64,000 nt of DNA, taken from contig CAJNDS010000779.1 of assembly GCA_905221605.1 (NCBI GenBank), positions 985,001 through 1,049,000 of the forward strand, in the 5' to 3' direction. This DNA comes from Symbiodinium natans (taxonomy: Eukaryota; Sar; Dinophyceae; Suessiales; Symbiodiniaceae). The notes below the pieces were generated by a model. That model saw nothing but the letters and a program-made list of their open reading frames with translations. It searched no databases and had not been told where the DNA came from. Positions 52,946 through 64,000 of the stretch are shown here, piece by piece. The first letter of the stretch is position 1; every line of letters starts with the position of its first letter. The position numbers were made by a program, and so were the translations under genes.

Positions 52946-54859
52946 AGTCCTACTTGAACGGCACGTCAACGGACACTCGAGCTGCAGCCGTGCTTGGCAC
53001 TATCGCGGGCAAACCGACACTCTGCAGGGAAGAGGCTGACAGCATAGACCCCTTAGTCCCTGTTTGAGCTATCTCAGCTCTTCCTTGCATGCCTCATCGG
53101 GTTTCGGGACGTCACTACTCCAGCTCTGAGCAGAACATGAACTTGAGAGTTGAGGCTGTCAGGGTGCTGAGGCTTCTGGCTACAGGGTGTTGGGTGAAGG
53201 TGCGGCCTGAACTTGATCTCCATGCCGTTCCTTGCACTTCCTGCAGACGTTCGTTAATCCGGTTCTGCCCCCTGCCTCATGCGTGAGATGCAGCTCGCTT
53301 CCCCAAGGTATCACCTATGGGTCCCAGCCTCCTCCGGCGAAGCGCCTCAGGTTTTTTGACAGGGTCAGGGACCCGCGAAGTGTGCCAGGAGGCTTAATAC
53401 GGCTTTAGGGTCTCAGAGCGCAGCGTCTGCGCTCGAGCACACGTGCCCAGGGGCGGTTTCTGTTACAGCCGTGTTGAGGAAACGCTACGGACATGACGCC
53501 TTCAAACATCAGCGCCAGCAGCGCGGCAGGCCGCAACTGCTCAAACGCCATCACTGCAGCTCTGCACTCACGACGTGCGACGCATGCACTGTGATCGGTG
53601 GGGGGCATGTTTCGGATGGCTAGACATCCAGACACAGCAGATCTGACTCATCCGCACAACTGGACAAGGATAGGGGAGCTCCAATCAGGCTGCATCATAC
53701 TCAATCATCTGCTCCAGAAGAAAGACGCTTGGCGCGCCGCAGCGGACCCAAGTTGACCGACAACCAACAAGACTTCTAGAGCAATATCTGTTTCGCCTGT
53801 CAAGCGCAGTAGGGCTGGCTGTCTTCAAGTGGCCCGAGCCTAGCAACCAAATCGGTTGGAAGGGCCTAGACTTAGACGTGAGTCCAACAGATTTCGCGTT
53901 TAGGGCTTAGCGGAACTGTGGCTCGACGCTCCCATGCTGCATCACATTCAGGTCCTTGCAGGGAGCTTGACATGGAATGGCTGCCAGTCGAGCACCTGAC
54001 ACTCTTAGAGCAACCATTTCGGCCTTCCCACACCATCATCTCGATGTCGGGTTCTTGCTACGCGCTCCGCCCCTTTCGAAGCACTCCCACGCATTGGCTG
54101 ATCCAGAGCTCTTTGGCAGCTTGCAAGATGAAACTACAAGGAAGGCTTGATTCTGTATGTGATCACTTGTCAGGGGCTTCCTGACATGCGTCCAAACGCT
54201 GTGGATCTTGCTTGAGGGCCGCAGCAGCCAGACAGGCAGGAAAGGGGAGCGACAATCGGGCTGCATCATGCTCCACGACTGACTACGCATGCAAGACGCC
54301 TGATGTGCCACGGCGGCTGCAAGTCGAACAACAAGCATCAAGACTTCTACAGCTATGTCTCGGCCTTCACATGAATCTGGCCGGAGACCGAAGCCTGTGG
54401 CCAAGTGCTTCGTGTGGCTCCGCAAGTCGACTTCCGCAAACCCGCAACACCTGCGATCGACCAGTTGACCATGTCTGCAGGATGGCTGGGCATCCAGTTA
54501 CAGATGAGGGTGCAACAGGGGACACGGGACAGCATGACGCCGGCATGCTGCATCACACTCCAACTCCCAGCTGCCAGGCGCTTCACATGCTGCTGCGGCC
54601 TCGATTTTAGCAATAACCAGCCAAGGGCACTTCCAAAGAAACATGCGCATCTCCGCTCTCATAGACTTCACACGCGTCCTAAGAGCTGCTGTTGGAGGGC
54701 TGTCTGTGATCAAGCCCTGCCTGCTTTTTCTTTTGGAATAAGTGCAAATTATGCGACTGGCAATGTGGGAGTGGTAAGCCAAACCAAAAACTGGGATTTT
54801 CAGCAGAGACACTACTCACGGCTCTCGGGGGGAACTTCACGGTCCAAATCGGGAAATGC

Positions 54860-56520
54860 AAAGACCTTGTCCACTGAACAGTCTCACGTCACCAACGACG
54901 ACAAGTCCATTCTGACTGGAAGAATCAAGCATGACTGCAGGAGACTTGTGATGGGCCATCGCAGCTTGGAGTGTCATGGGGAAGTGCGAGGTTGTGCGAA
55001 GGGCTCGGGGTGAAAAACCAAACACACGTTGGGACGCATGGCAGCGTGACTTCTCGAGCCTCTCGGGGAAAACTTCGAAGTCCGCCCGGAGCCGCAGCAA
55101 CCTTGTCCACGGGACAGCTTCACATCACCACCGGCGATGAAGTCCATGCTGACAGGGGAGAATCATCACGGACAGACACCTGCAATGGGCCATGGCGGCT
55201 TGCAGTTTTGAGCGAGAAGTGCGAAGCTGCGGGACTGGACCAGGACGAGACATCAAACAACAGTCAAGACTTGCAGCAGACACTACGCACAGCTTTCGGG
55301 CGAGACTTCAGGGCCCAACACAGAAACCGCAGCAACCTTGCGCACTGGACAGCTTCACGTCACAACCGACGATGAAGCCCACTCTGATGGGCAGTGTCGG
55401 GCATGAAGGACGAATCGGATCGGGATCCTCGTTTCGCCAAGGCACGAAACGAGGACTGCAGGCGACAGTCACCCCCAAACGGAACATCTCATGGCCCTTA
55501 GGTGGGCTACCCGAACTTTAAGGTAAGGGCAACATCCTCATGGGATTCCTTGAGGGGGGAGGAGAAATCTCAAGGTGACAAGGGGTTTAGTGGTGCCAAA
55601 TCCGGGGTGATAAGCACGGCGAAACCTATGAGTTTGGGCAAAGTCCTCCAGCAGGACAGGCGTCCTGACGTGACAAGGGATTCCCATCATAGAACTAGGA
55701 AGCTTGAGGTGTGAGACAATGCTTTGGGAAGCCGGAATGAGCGCCAGACAGCATTGGTGTCGTGATCGACTCCGTCCCTGCCCAACATCGGCTTCCCAGC
55801 CACTCCACGGTCCGAACGATGCACCCCGCCAAAATCTTTTTGCCACACCCACCGAACCCTCCGCAGTGCAAAGCCTGCTCGCTAAGCTGATGCGGTACCA
55901 CCTTGATCTGATTCGATTAACACTCGAATCAAGCATTCTGGCGCGAGACTTGCAATAGGCCATCACCGCTTCGTGTACTGGAGAGCAGTGCGAGGTTGCT
56001 TGAGGGCGTAACGCCGAAATACCAAACGCGAGTTGGGACATGTAGCACAGCGACTTCTTGAGGCTTTCGGACCAAACTTCAAAACTCCAACTTGAACTAC
56101 AGCAACCTTGATCACCAACGGCGATGAAGTCCATTCAAGCTGGGGAGATTCAAGTCTGGCCACAGTCCTCAAAAAGCCTGTCGCAGCCTGGAGTACTACC
56201 GTATCAGGGAGAAGTGCGACTGGGCACCGGCAAGAGGCCGACGAAGGGTTAGGACATGCAACGGACGTGCTTCAGGAGCAATGCGGAGCTGTCCCACCGG
56301 CCAAGGGCGAGAAACCCACCAAAAGTTGGGACAAGCAGCGCACATGCCTCAGGAGAACTGCGGAGTGGTCCCACTGGCCAAGGGCGAGAAAGCAACCAAA
56401 AGATGGAACTTGCACCGGGGATACTGCTTGGGGGCTCTTGCGGGAAGCTTCCAGCTCCGACGGAAACCAGCAATCTTGTCCACTGGGCAGCTTCACTTCA
56501 GCAGCAAAATGAGTCCACCC
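54860..56520. repeat. Decayed repeat family, unit about 233 bp
   Basis: The core AGCAACCTTGTCCACTGGAC followed by AGCTTCACGTCACC and GATGAAGTCCA recurs at 54864-54909, 55096-55146, 55331-55380, 56101-56133 (internal deletion) and 56469-56517. The first three are 232-235 bp apart. A shorter unit (GGCCAAGGGCGAGAAA) is duplicated near 56290-56400. Confidence 0.65.
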
Positions 56521-57161
56521 TTTGGAAGAACCAAGCATAATGGCGCGAGATCTGGGATGGGCCTCGCAGCTTGGAGTTTTTGGGAAAGCATGGGAAGCTG
56601 TGATGGGCCATCTGTCTTTAGGACGATGGAGTTTCAAAGTCCAATGCGAAGCGCAGTAACATGTCTACACGGCAGCTGGGAATTCCATGCATGACGGACA
56701 GCATCATTTGATGTAGTCCCGCTGGGTGGATGTGGAGCTGGGCCACTACCAGAAGCCCGACCAGCGTAGCATCCTAAGCAGGGATCCACCAAGCCGCAGG
56801 GGTTCATAGAAATGCCGGAACAAGGCCACAAGCACTGCCGCAAGCACTGCCGCAAGCAGTTACATGCGAAGCAACACGTCAGCGGAGTCTGAGGGCTCGG
56901 CACATGCTTCCAGGGCCCTTTTCGCTGTCGCGACACTTCTGTCGCCTGGCGTGTGTGAGAAAGGGCCCAGTGCAACTGCTTTGCACACTCGTTTTTGCAG
57001 CTCCCATTACTTCACGAAAGCTACAGTGGTGCCGTGTTGATACAGCACTCCAAGTCCGGAGCAAACCTCGATGCTGGGAAGTCTGATGTTTGCCATGTCT
57101 AGGTGATGCAAGATCTTGAGTGTCAACAGCCGGCGGCTGACTTCCCTTGAGGTACGAGAAC

Positions 57162-57164
<3 letters not shown>

Positions 57165-57201
<37 letters not shown>
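57165..57201. repeat. (GA)n microsatellite
   Basis: About 18 GA dinucleotides. The Arg-Glu and Ser-Leu frames over it are artefacts. Confidence 0.95.
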
Positions 57202-57204
<3 letters not shown>

Positions 57205-58164
57205 AAGAGAAAAACAAAAAAAGACAGAGCTTGCCTTTTGGATGGGATGGCACGGATCGAAACGAGCGGGTTTCCAAGCCGAACATGCAGACCAGAGGAA
57301 TACAAGGGTCCGGGACCCAGAGCTGTAAACAAAGGTCAAATCTGAAAAATCCGAAGGGTATTGATGGTGCATACTTAACCCTCAACTCCAAGCCCTGAAC
57401 CCTACACCCCGAACATACGCTATGAAAAAAACTTCGACCACCATCTGAGCCTGCACCACATGCTGACCGCACACCGCGAAGCATGGCCATGCGATGCCGA
57501 GGCACCTAGGGCCCTCAATCTGACAAGGAACAACCTGCACTCTGGAAGCCACCTACAGTCGTACGCTAACAGCCCTACAACTGCACTCATGTAAGAGCTT
57601 CCTTGATCCCACACGCACGCCGACTTTTCACGGCCACTGGAAATTGCTCGAAGAAAGGAACAAACCAAAAAAAAACGCCTCTCCATCACGAAAACGGGGG
57701 CATAACGCTGAAAAGCAAACACCAGGAACCCCTCCACCAGCACGCGAATACTGCAACCGGACCTGACCTCCTCTTATTGCCAGCAGGCATAGCGGGAACC
57801 CGTCCCCGTGGGCGTCTGAGGTGCTCTGTGACCCGACCACGCACCTCCGACCCCAAAAGCCTGAACCCGGAAATTCTTTTGAGACATGTGTCGCCCACTG
57901 CAGGCAGTGATCCTTTCGCGCAGAAGTTTGTTTATTTTCGCGGGGGATGAAGATGCAAAGGGTCTTCACTCGCTTGCGCGCCTGGTACAGAGCAAGTGTG
58001 GCCAAACTCTGTACCTGGAACTTGTGTGGTAGTTGGGCACTCAGTGGGTGAATTTGAGATTATGTTTCATAACCCCATTAGATGACAAGACTCCTGCACA
58101 TTGACGTTGCAGTCATCCCAGGTGTTTCAACGTGTTGCTGGCAAGTCAGCGAACAGCGTTCTAA

Positions 58165-58431
58165 GTGCCTAAGCGCAAGAACGCTCGGTTACAATGTGAG
58201 ACGCAGGGCCTACTTGCACCTGACACGCGCCCTGTCAACTTCATGGACTACTGCCTTCGTCGTCTCCAAACAATCACTGCAGATTTCCGCTCAGCTGAAT
58301 TGGATCTCAACGGAGTGATTGCCATGGACATGCATAACATCACGGTTTTCAAGAACACAGCATCAGAGTCTGCCCGTCGGCAGCTCCGACAGAGCGAGCT
58401 GCAAAAATGCCAGAAACGCCAATTTTGGTAA
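58165..58431 (+). CDS. Hypothetical ORF
   Basis: Plus-strand frame of 88 codons plus stop with balanced composition: LLAPDTRPVNFMDYCLRRLQ, then ITADFRSAELDLNGVIAMDM, then a Gln/Arg-rich end. No ATG at the start and no splice context worked out. It is on the opposite strand to the rest of the gene cluster. Not recognised. Confidence 0.3.
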   Translation: MPKRKNARLQCETQGLLAPDTRPVNFMDYCLRRLQTITADFRSAELDLNGVIAMDMHNITVFKNTASESARRQLRQSELQKCQKRQFW

Positions 58432-60075
58432 ATTTTTTGGAATTTCCTGGACCTTTGGACGTCCGAGGCAGCCGCGCGCAAGCGTTTACAATTAAGATCA
58501 ATTACGTCAAGGTGCCCTCAGATCGTGGGGCTGTACTTATGACCTTAAAAAATCCGGACCAGCAATCACCGCTTTCTTCTCCGCTTTCTTATCCAACACT
58601 GTCGGTGTGCTTTCATGTTACTTGGCAAGCTACAGTCTGAAGTATGAGAGGACTTCCAAGCATGCTTCCGGCTTCCGGCAAGCTGAAGCCCAAGCAAGGT
58701 CTGCAACCAATGCAGTTCGAGTTGATCAAATCTGTCTTGGAGTGGAAAAAGTGATGCAACTTGCTGACTGATTTTGTCGTTTGCCCCGCTTCTCCATTGT
58801 ACAATGACGTGTTCTTCCAAGGCAAGCTGGCAGGAAAGGTGTCAACAAAGCACCCTTGCACGGCCGCACCAGCAATCAATTAGGATCCCCCCGAACGAAA
58901 GCGCCGCTCAGCGTTCTTTGAAGCTTACAGGGTCAAACACAAACAAGCTCCAAAACGCCTTTCGGAGAGTTGGTCAAGGAAACAGCAGCAGATGAGGAAC
59001 TTGGAGACGCGCTGAAACAGGATGGGGAAGACACGCAAAATCCTAATATTTAACTTTGGCTGCGTTCCCGCAGGGTTGTCACGGGCAGCCTCGTCTCGAT
59101 GCTGTCACAGACGGACGTGGGCACTATTACCGCGCACACTTCCAGAACTGAACAATTTGAAATATCGCAATCACACCTTGGGGCTAGAGTGAAGGCAGAC
59201 GGCAAAATGTCCTGGGTCTTCACACAGGCAAAATGGTTTCAGCGCTTTACACCACCGGAGGTGCAGCCTGTTTATCGTTTCGGGACTAGGCCCTGCCTTA
59301 ACGGCAATTAGAAACACCAGTTTGGCTGTGTGCTTTCAGCTTATCCTGTGGGCACCAGCCATACAAGGCCGCGCAAAATGAACTCTGTGCTGTCCGTCAG
59401 TGCTCCGACTAAATTCATTTAGAAGCGACAAGGCCTTAACCAGGGGCCTGTTCATGTCTTGCTTCTAGCTGGTTTTCAAGCAGTTCGAGATAGTTATGAG
59501 CTAATGTTCTCATGCGTTTCACTTCTCGTCGATGAAAACATATTAACGCTCCAGTTGTTGGCGCTGCTTCGTTATTTGGTCAAAGTTGTTGCAGCACCGT
59601 TTCACTTCTTGTTTCTGCATCTAGGAGGCTCAGCCTGGCTCTTTTATATTAAATTGAGCTGTCACAGGACATTCCCAGTTTGCCCTTAAAGGGGCTGGTC
59701 CATAAGAAGCCCGTCAAAGACAACGCATCATACGCATACGCACACACATAATCATGTAAGCAAACGCATCCAAGTAAATGTGCACATCACGGACACATTA
59801 CGGGCACATTACTAATGCCTTGTGCACCTCTGGAATGCACAATACAACAGATTGCATACTTTTAACACAACTGATTCTCGTCGGCCACCGGAGAAGGATT
59901 CTTAATGAGAAGAGCGGTGAAAAGCGCAGACATGCCTTGGAGCGGCTGGCCCTGCAGGCAGACCCACAATTCCGTGAAAAAACGAAGGTCCCTCTGGTAC
60001 CTTTTCCCTTGAAAGCACGAACCCTGACCTCTCACACAAGTGCGGACAGCTCTCTCTTTTTCACAGTCAGAGCCA

Positions 60076-60087
60076 CTTGAGCCAAAA
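60076..60087 (-). other. Possible relic of the dinoflagellate spliced leader
   Basis: The minus strand reads TTTTGGCTCAAG, the last 12 bases of the conserved dinoflagellate spliced leader, preceded by CGTGAC where the leader has CGTAGCCA. If real, it marks the 5' end of a reintegrated mRNA copy reading leftward. A 12-base match could be chance. Confidence 0.3.
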
Positions 60088-60530
60088 GTCACGAAGTGCA
60101 CAAACTAAACGAATTCTCTCTTGTGAGCTTAAACTCAGCTTCAGAACGAAGTTCCTACACACTGCACACTCACTTTAAATAGCGTATTGGGCAAAAACAC
60201 ACTCGTATGATTTCCTTGGAAATCAACGAGGCATAAACCATCGAGGATGGGATCACACGGATTCCCAATCACTCCGAAGCAAAACAAACCTATACAAGCT
60301 GATCCAAAACATGACAAAAACATCACTGATCAGCCACAATCTTCCACCCCCCGCATTTTGCTGAGGGTTCATGTCAAAGATCTGAAGTCCAAGCCCAGCT
60401 CGGCACTTCAACACTAAGGGGATGCCCTGGCCACATTCCCTTGGTGCGTACTCGCCACCAAACGAAACAAACAACACACCAGTCGATCTCTGACATCAAA
60501 CTTAAAACTCATGCAAGATCCCACCATCAG

Positions 60531-60684
60531 GCAGGTTGTCCTGGGTCCACATCACTGGTAACCCAAGAGTTCGTTGTCCAAACACGTGAAAAACGAATTA
60601 AACTTGCATCCACCTGCACTGGGGCAGGGTTGTCTTGGAACGAATCCAAGAGTTCGTGGTGACAAACACGTGAAAACGAATTAA
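60531..60684. repeat. Diverged tandem duplication beside the copia element
   Basis: 60531-60601 and 60624-60684 share GCAGGTTGTC, CAAGAGTTCGT and AAACACGTGAAAA-x-CGAATTAA in the same order. It lies about 400 bp beyond the element's stop, so could be in its 3' flank or terminal repeat. Confidence 0.55.
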
Positions 60685-61085
60685 TGCAAGCTTCAGATGT
60701 TTCCCACTCAGCACTCGACCTTGTCGTGGTACTCCTCCTCAGTCTCGCATCTTCCAGGTCACCAAACTCACCAACTAGCATCGGCTAGCTGATCCTTCAA
60801 GAAAAGATTGGCTTCATAGTTTCGCTTCTTCCAGCGTACCATCAGCCAAAAACGTCTTCAGAGGTGGCAATCAGACGCCTTGCAGAAGGGGCTATAGAGT
60901 CCCTCGTTGAGTTTCATCATCATTTTGCCTCCTCTTTGCAAACTTCTCATGCACTGAAACAAGGGCTCACACTAACCAGAAAAATCGCGGGCGCTCCATG
61001 GCGGCAACGCGGCCATGGCTTCCAAAAAAAATGGCTGCGGGTTTCACTCACCCACCCAACCACTGAGATCACTTAGCATCTCAGT

Positions 61086-64000
61086 TCATTCTTCATCCTC
61101 TTCGCCCTTCTTCTCGCCAGCTCCAGTTGACTCCATCAACTTGGCGCGGCGCTCCTTGGCGGCTTCCTTCATCTCCGCCAACTCAGCCGTCCTCGTTTCC
61201 ATCACCACATCCTGCGAAGATCGGCTAGGCTCAGCTGGCGTCTCCGCAGGCCTCTCAGTTGGCTGGTCTCCAACCTTTCTCTTCTTCTCTTCCAACATCA
61301 GCTCCAAATCGGCAACACTAAAGCTTGCCTTCACACGCTCAGCAATCTGCGCGATAGCTGCTGCATCCAACTCAGATGGTACAACTGACACAGGCGAGCG
61401 AACCGCTTCGCCTTCCAGCTTTGCTCTCTTAGCAGCTTCTTCCTCGGCAGCTGACAGGTCGGCGATGCGCTTGCGCTTTCGCTCAGCTTCCTCGAACTCT
61501 CGGTCTTGCTGTTCCGCTGCAGCCTTGAGGATCCGCTTCAGGTCCTTTTCCTCCTTCTCGAGTTTCCCAACATTCTCACCCATGATCCCAAAGGCTTGCT
61601 GCCACATGTCGGCAGGCAACGTCAAGTTGAACCTCACCACATAGTCGGTCGGCAAGTGCCACTTACACTTGCAGATCCACACAACACCGCTTCGAGTCTC
61701 ACTCGCAACCACCTTCTTCCAGCTTGCCGCCCTCTGCGTGTCGGTGATCTCCTCTTTCTTTTTCTCCAGGTCCTCCAAGAATCCTGCAACAGACTCCATC
61801 ACGGATCTGTAGTGGCTGTAGGCCACAAACGACCACTTGGGGACTGGTCTCTCCCTCAGCTCCGGCTCGTGAATCCGAAGTGTATCACACGACAACATCG
61901 AAATCACTCGCACTCGCTCCACCAGTTCCTTAAACACCAAGGATCCTTCCTTTGCACTTCTCTTCCAGCGCAACACCCATGGGGGATAATACGAGCTCTC
62001 AGCTTCATCCTCCATGATCCTCTCTGCTCCCAAAATGGGTAGCATGCACAACAGATCCACCATCCGCAAGACTCCGAGGTCCTGGTGCTCACCCAGAAGC
62101 AAAACAGGGATTATCCCTTTTCTCTTCAAGTACCTCACGAAGCTCAACATCGCCAGGCCACACGTTCCCGGCGGCACTTCCATGTACAGTCCTCCTTCAT
62201 TCACTGCCATCTCCCAGATGATGGCCTTGCCACCAATCTGTCCACGGACATCCAAGATTCCGAAGATCTTCGTGGGTTTCTCCTGTAGCTCACACACCTC
62301 CTGGATGGGCTTCACCAGCTTCTCGTATGAGCTTTGATAGCGCAACATATCCTTGTCGGATAGCGTGCCTATCACGTCCTTGAGCTCTAGCTCATCCACT
62401 GGAGTTCCGCGCCGGCAGATACTCCATGACACATCACCGAACCACTTCGGCGGCTCTGGATCCGCCAGCTCCGGAAACACGTCGACCATCCGTTCAATCA
62501 CCTTCGGCATGGCCTTGGGTTTCGGTGCAGCTTGGCCTGAGCCTCGGCTTTCACCTTTATCACCCCTTTTTCCAGCAGCTCGGCGCTCCTTCTCTGCCTC
62601 TCGGAGATGGAATGCATGGCTTGCATCCGTGCCAGAGACTGTCACAGTCTGTTTGCACTTTTCGCACTTGGGCTTGCCACTTTCATCCCAGCTCAACCCG
62701 GCAGCATGCTCGGATCTGAACAACCATTTGCAAACCTTACACCAAAAGGGGCTTTTCATCTCAGCACCCTGCTCACCCTTCCTGCTGTCTTCAGCTGCCA
62801 TTTTCCTGTCCTTCACCAAAGGTACAGGCTCCAGGCTAGGGCTAGCTTCCGTGGTGCTTGAACCAAAGCTTTTGCGGGTGGACCATAAATCCATTTCTTG
62901 AACCTCAGGGGAAGAGTCTTCACGAAGGGTTTCGGGACTTCTAAGGTGGAAATTTTCAAAAACTTCACCACACTTTTTCACACTTTTCAACGATCCAACT
63001 TGCTCCACACTGCATCCAGTTGCCTCGGCACACTGGTATGCCTGAACTCCAACCCTTGGTCGGATTCCACAGATCCTCCACACCTGCTGCACATCTTCAC
63101 CAGGGTATATACCCATAGCTTGCTGGTGCTGACAGAATGTCACTTGACTCAAGCACTTTGTAAGAACGTCAGCGATCATTCCCGCTGTCGGGCACCAAAT
63201 GACCTTCAAGGTCTGAGCTTCCTGTATCCGCTCCTGAAGATAGCAGACAGCGATGTCTAAGTGGCGAACTCGCCTACTCAACCCACGGTTTAGCAAAACC
63301 GCTCTCGCTGAGGAACTGTCAGTGTGCAATCGGATCGTGACATCTGACTCGGCCAACTGACCGATCAAAGTCGCAAGTCCCTCACTCTCCTGTACCGCAG
63401 TCAAGATGGCTCTCAACTCGGCTTCACAAGAACTCAGCGATACACACCCTTGAACTCGAGAGATTCCCTTGATCAGGCATCCTCTATAAAAGATGGCTAT
63501 GCCCGACACAGATCTTCGTCCTAACGACGCTTGGGGTGCCCAACTGGCATCCGCATACACTTCCAGCTGCGCCGGCCCACTGTCCGGTACATTCCCATCA
63601 GGGCCAAAGTACTGCCATGCATGGTATTGTCCCTTTAGGAACCTAATCACTTGTCGCAATGCTTGCTCAAAGCATGCTGTTGGCTTGGACTGTCCTTGCG
63701 AAAGAATGGACATCCACCTACTCAGGTCAGGTCTCGACTGACCCCACCATGCAATCCGGCCAAGTACTGCTCTGTACCTCGCAGCTGCAGTGTCACTCAA
63801 CTCAGGATCCGAACCACTTGCTCTGCCCTTCTCGACCGTTTTCACGATGTCCGGAGGAGCAGTAACCACCTTCAGGTCCTTACAGAACTCTGTCTCGAAC
63901 AGGGCATCTAAGTATGCCGGGGGCACTCGCATCCTGAGATGACTCCCTTGTCTCTCAATCTCTCGCCCCAAAAAGGTGATCTTTCCACCAGTGGAAGTGA
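61086..64000 (-). CDS. Ty1/copia-type retrotransposon pol, C-terminal part with long extra domain (partial)
   Basis: The frame is open from the right edge to a TGA at 61086, so the 5' part (gag, protease, integrase, most of the reverse transcriptase) is outside. Numbering from 63971: residues 1-110 are the end of the reverse transcriptase (FLGREI; WWGQSRPDLSRWMSILSQ). Residues 135-275 are a copia RNase H with all acidic residues present: Asp141 (YADASW), Glu183 (SSCEAEL), Asp218 (HTDSSSA) and Asp268 (ADVLTK), plus the HLDI motif. Normally pol ends there; here about 680 residues follow: a four-Cys zinc ribbon (CKVC at 411-414, CEKC at 436-439), an unrecognised globular region (about 490-790) and a Lys/Glu-rich coiled coil (about 800-950). 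No frameshift, so possibly young or active. Confidence 0.92.
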   Translation of the reverse strand, partial: TSTGGKITFLGREIERQGSHLRMRVPPAYLDALFETEFCKDLKVVTAPPDIVKTVEKGRASGSDPELSDTAAARYRAVLGRIAWWGQSRPDLSRWMSILSQGQSKPTACFEQALRQVIRFLKGQYHAWQYFGPDGNVPDSGPAQLEVYADASWAPQASLGRRSVSGIAIFYRGCLIKGISRVQGCVSLSSCEAELRAILTAVQESEGLATLIGQLAESDVTIRLHTDSSSARAVLLNRGLSRRVRHLDIAVCYLQERIQEAQTLKVIWCPTAGMIADVLTKCLSQVTFCQHQQAMGIYPGEDVQQVWRICGIRPRVGVQAYQCAEATGCSVEQVGSLKSVKKCGEVFENFHLRSPETLREDSSPEVQEMDLWSTRKSFGSSTTEASPSLEPVPLVKDRKMAAEDSRKGEQGAEMKSPFWCKVCKWLFRSEHAAGLSWDESGKPKCEKCKQTVTVSGTDASHAFHLREAEKERRAAGKRGDKGESRGSGQAAPKPKAMPKVIERMVDVFPELADPEPPKWFGDVSWSICRRGTPVDELELKDVIGTLSDKDMLRYQSSYEKLVKPIQEVCELQEKPTKIFGILDVRGQIGGKAIIWEMAVNEGGLYMEVPPGTCGLAMLSFVRYLKRKGIIPVLLLGEHQDLGVLRMVDLLCMLPILGAERIMEDEAESSYYPPWVLRWKRSAKEGSLVFKELVERVRVISMLSCDTLRIHEPELRERPVPKWSFVAYSHYRSVMESVAGFLEDLEKKKEEITDTQRAASWKKVVASETRSGVVWICKCKWHLPTDYVVRFNLTLPADMWQQAFGIMGENVGKLEKEEKDLKRILKAAAEQQDREFEEAERKRKRIADLSAAEEEAAKRAKLEGEAVRSPVSVVPSELDAAAIAQIAERVKASFSVADLELMLEEKKRKVGDQPTERPAETPAEPSRSSQDVVMETRTAELAEMKEAAKERRAKLMESTGAGEKKGEEDEE

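Noticed and set aside
57123-57372. Ser-Leu and Arg-Glu repeat proteins
   Set aside because: These come from a (GA)n microsatellite.
61015-62901. Plus-strand frames of 209 and 182 residues
   Set aside because: They are antisense shadows of the copia frame, whose RNase H motifs and extension are on the minus strand.
1-64000. CRISPR arrays, bacterial operons, tRNA or rRNA genes
   Set aside because: The direct repeats are telomere-like or satellite units without regular unique spacers; no ribosomal or tRNA features were recognised by eye.

Overview
This window looks like nuclear DNA of a dinoflagellate (genus not determinable). The grounds are: very small exons whose introns begin GC, GT or GA and end AG before a G; all confidently placed gene exons on one strand; TTTAGGG-type repeats; and degenerate retroelements of a kind common in dinoflagellate genomes. 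There is no bacterial operon layout, and most long open frames are not genes. I found the real genes by translating the short blocks between repeat arrays and checking splice sites and reading phase.

Layout, left to right; all confidently placed host genes are on the minus strand. About 0.2-7.3 kb: a partial gene for a beta-helix-like repeat protein, in which each small phase-1 exon encodes one Gly-rich repeat. 8.1-10.0 kb: isolated possible exons. 10.0-15.1 kb: a scrambled nest of dead non-LTR retrotransposon pieces in both orientations, then an AT-rich insert (15.07-15.75 kb) between direct repeats. 16.7-17.2 kb: the 3' end of an unidentified gene. 18.2-19.4 kb: the 3' part of an NFU/NifU-type Fe-S scaffold gene. 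22.0-33.0 kb: a LanC-like (LANCL) gene in about 22 exons of roughly 26-102 bp. 33.6-48.4 kb: exons of several unidentified genes with C-terminal exons at about 34.93, 37.37, 44.15 and 48.27 kb. 49.7-51.6 kb: exon-like frames of another unknown gene. 51.9-56.6 kb: a tandem duplication and a decayed repeat family. 57-61 kb: mostly featureless. 61.1-64.0 kb: the 3' part of a Ty1/copia-type pol running off the right edge, with a long extra C-terminal region.

The striking point is what fills the introns. In the beta-helix, NFU, LANCL and neighbouring genes the introns are packed with telomere-like TTTAGGG/CCCTAAA arrays in both orientations, their length variants, T/G homopolymer tracts and 80-150 bp inverted-repeat (MITE-like) elements. 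Many introns carry short direct repeats across their two splice sites, as expected if introns arose by insertion. None of this can be confirmed here without transcript data.
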